Positions 63,883 to 64,000 of a stretch of 64,000 bases of DNA are shown here, piece by piece. The position numbers and the translations under genes are program-made. Source of the DNA: Blepharisma stoltei (Eukaryota; Ciliophora; Heterotrichea; Heterotrichida; Blepharismidae); NCBI GenBank assembly GCA_914767885.1, contig CAJZBQ010000004.1, positions 783,001-847,000 on the forward strand. The letters are read 5' to 3'. How positions within the stretch are numbered: the stretch's first letter is position 1; the number at the start of each line of letters is the position of its first letter. The notes below the pieces were generated by a model. It did no database searches. It saw only the letters and a program-made list of their open reading frames with translations, and was not told where the DNA came from.

Positions 63883-64000
63883 TTAATTTTTGAAGAATCC
63901 TGATAGGCCAGCTCCAGTAGATGAGGAACGTTTTTCTCTTTTTGGCTCAAATTCGTTATCTTTATCAGATGCAAAAGCTCCTGTAGAAGACTCAGGAGGA
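63883..64000 (-). CDS. 3' end of an unidentified gene (runs off the window)
   Basis: A minus-strand open frame enters from the right edge and ends at TAA 63883-63885. The visible 38 residues are Ser/Lys/Gly-rich (SSSTGAGLSGFFKN at the end, preceded by EFEPKREKR). Too little to name. Confidence 0.5.
   Translation of the reverse strand, partial: PPESSTGAFASDKDNEFEPKREKRSSSTGAGLSGFFKN

Overview
The window looks like germline (micronuclear) DNA of a heterotrich ciliate, most likely Blepharisma. Four things in the sequence point there. First, conserved proteins run straight through TGA, which reads as Trp (for example in the SFT2, M48, MAPK, COG7, cyclin and kelch-like genes), while genes end only at TAA or TAG. 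Second, introns are 15-16 nt long with GT..AG ends (six found). Third, the DNA is AT-rich and gene-dense on both strands. Fourth, many genes are cut by short transposon-like elements flanked by a TNA trinucleotide (TAA, TTA, TGA), and removing element plus one flank copy restores the reading frame exactly. These are internal eliminated sequences (IESs). The dominant repeat matches the published description of the Blepharisma Pogo-derived MITE (BogoMITE); that identification is from memory of the literature, not a search.

Layout. 1-5.7 kb: Nup93-like fragment, a phosphoglycerate-mutase relative without its catalytic His, an RCC1-repeat protein, an SFT2 protein, an M48 protease split by a MITE, and a U-box protein. 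6-8.6 kb: a SAXO-like axonemal gene split by a complete 1.84 kb Pogo transposon with an apparently intact DDD transposase. 8.6-13.5 kb: bromodomain, SAM-domain and TPR/IQ proteins, two of them split. 13.6-15.8 kb: three secreted collagen-like genes. 16.2-25.1 kb: COG7 (split four times), a kelch-like gene (split by a foldback element), a cyclin, a Pumilio protein and a LITAF-domain protein. 25.6-28.8 kb: a Tubby protein with three 15-nt introns and a 72-bp IES, and an XK-related membrane protein. 29.7-36.3 kb: two near-identical collagen-like genes either side of a nested repeat island, then foldbacks and a GC-richer segment. 36.4-47 kb: TPR protein, unknown protein, MAP kinase, 7TM-pseudokinase, pepsin-like protease, LRR protein. 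47.4-53.9 kb: a paralogous pair of unknown proteins in a dense field of two MITE families. 53.9-64 kb: TBC RabGAP, kinesin-13, START protein, ubiquitin E2, a second cyclin, a PrpD-family protein and the 3' end of another gene.

The genes are mostly unrelated eukaryotic housekeeping and ciliary genes, not an operon. What unites the window is the mobile load: about 22 copies of the Pogo-type MITE, three of a sister MITE family, two of a third, three foldbacks with TATAG ends, a nested long-inverted-repeat element and an apparently complete Pogo element that carries the same ends and could have supplied transposase. The coding genes can only work after precise DNA elimination in the somatic nucleus.
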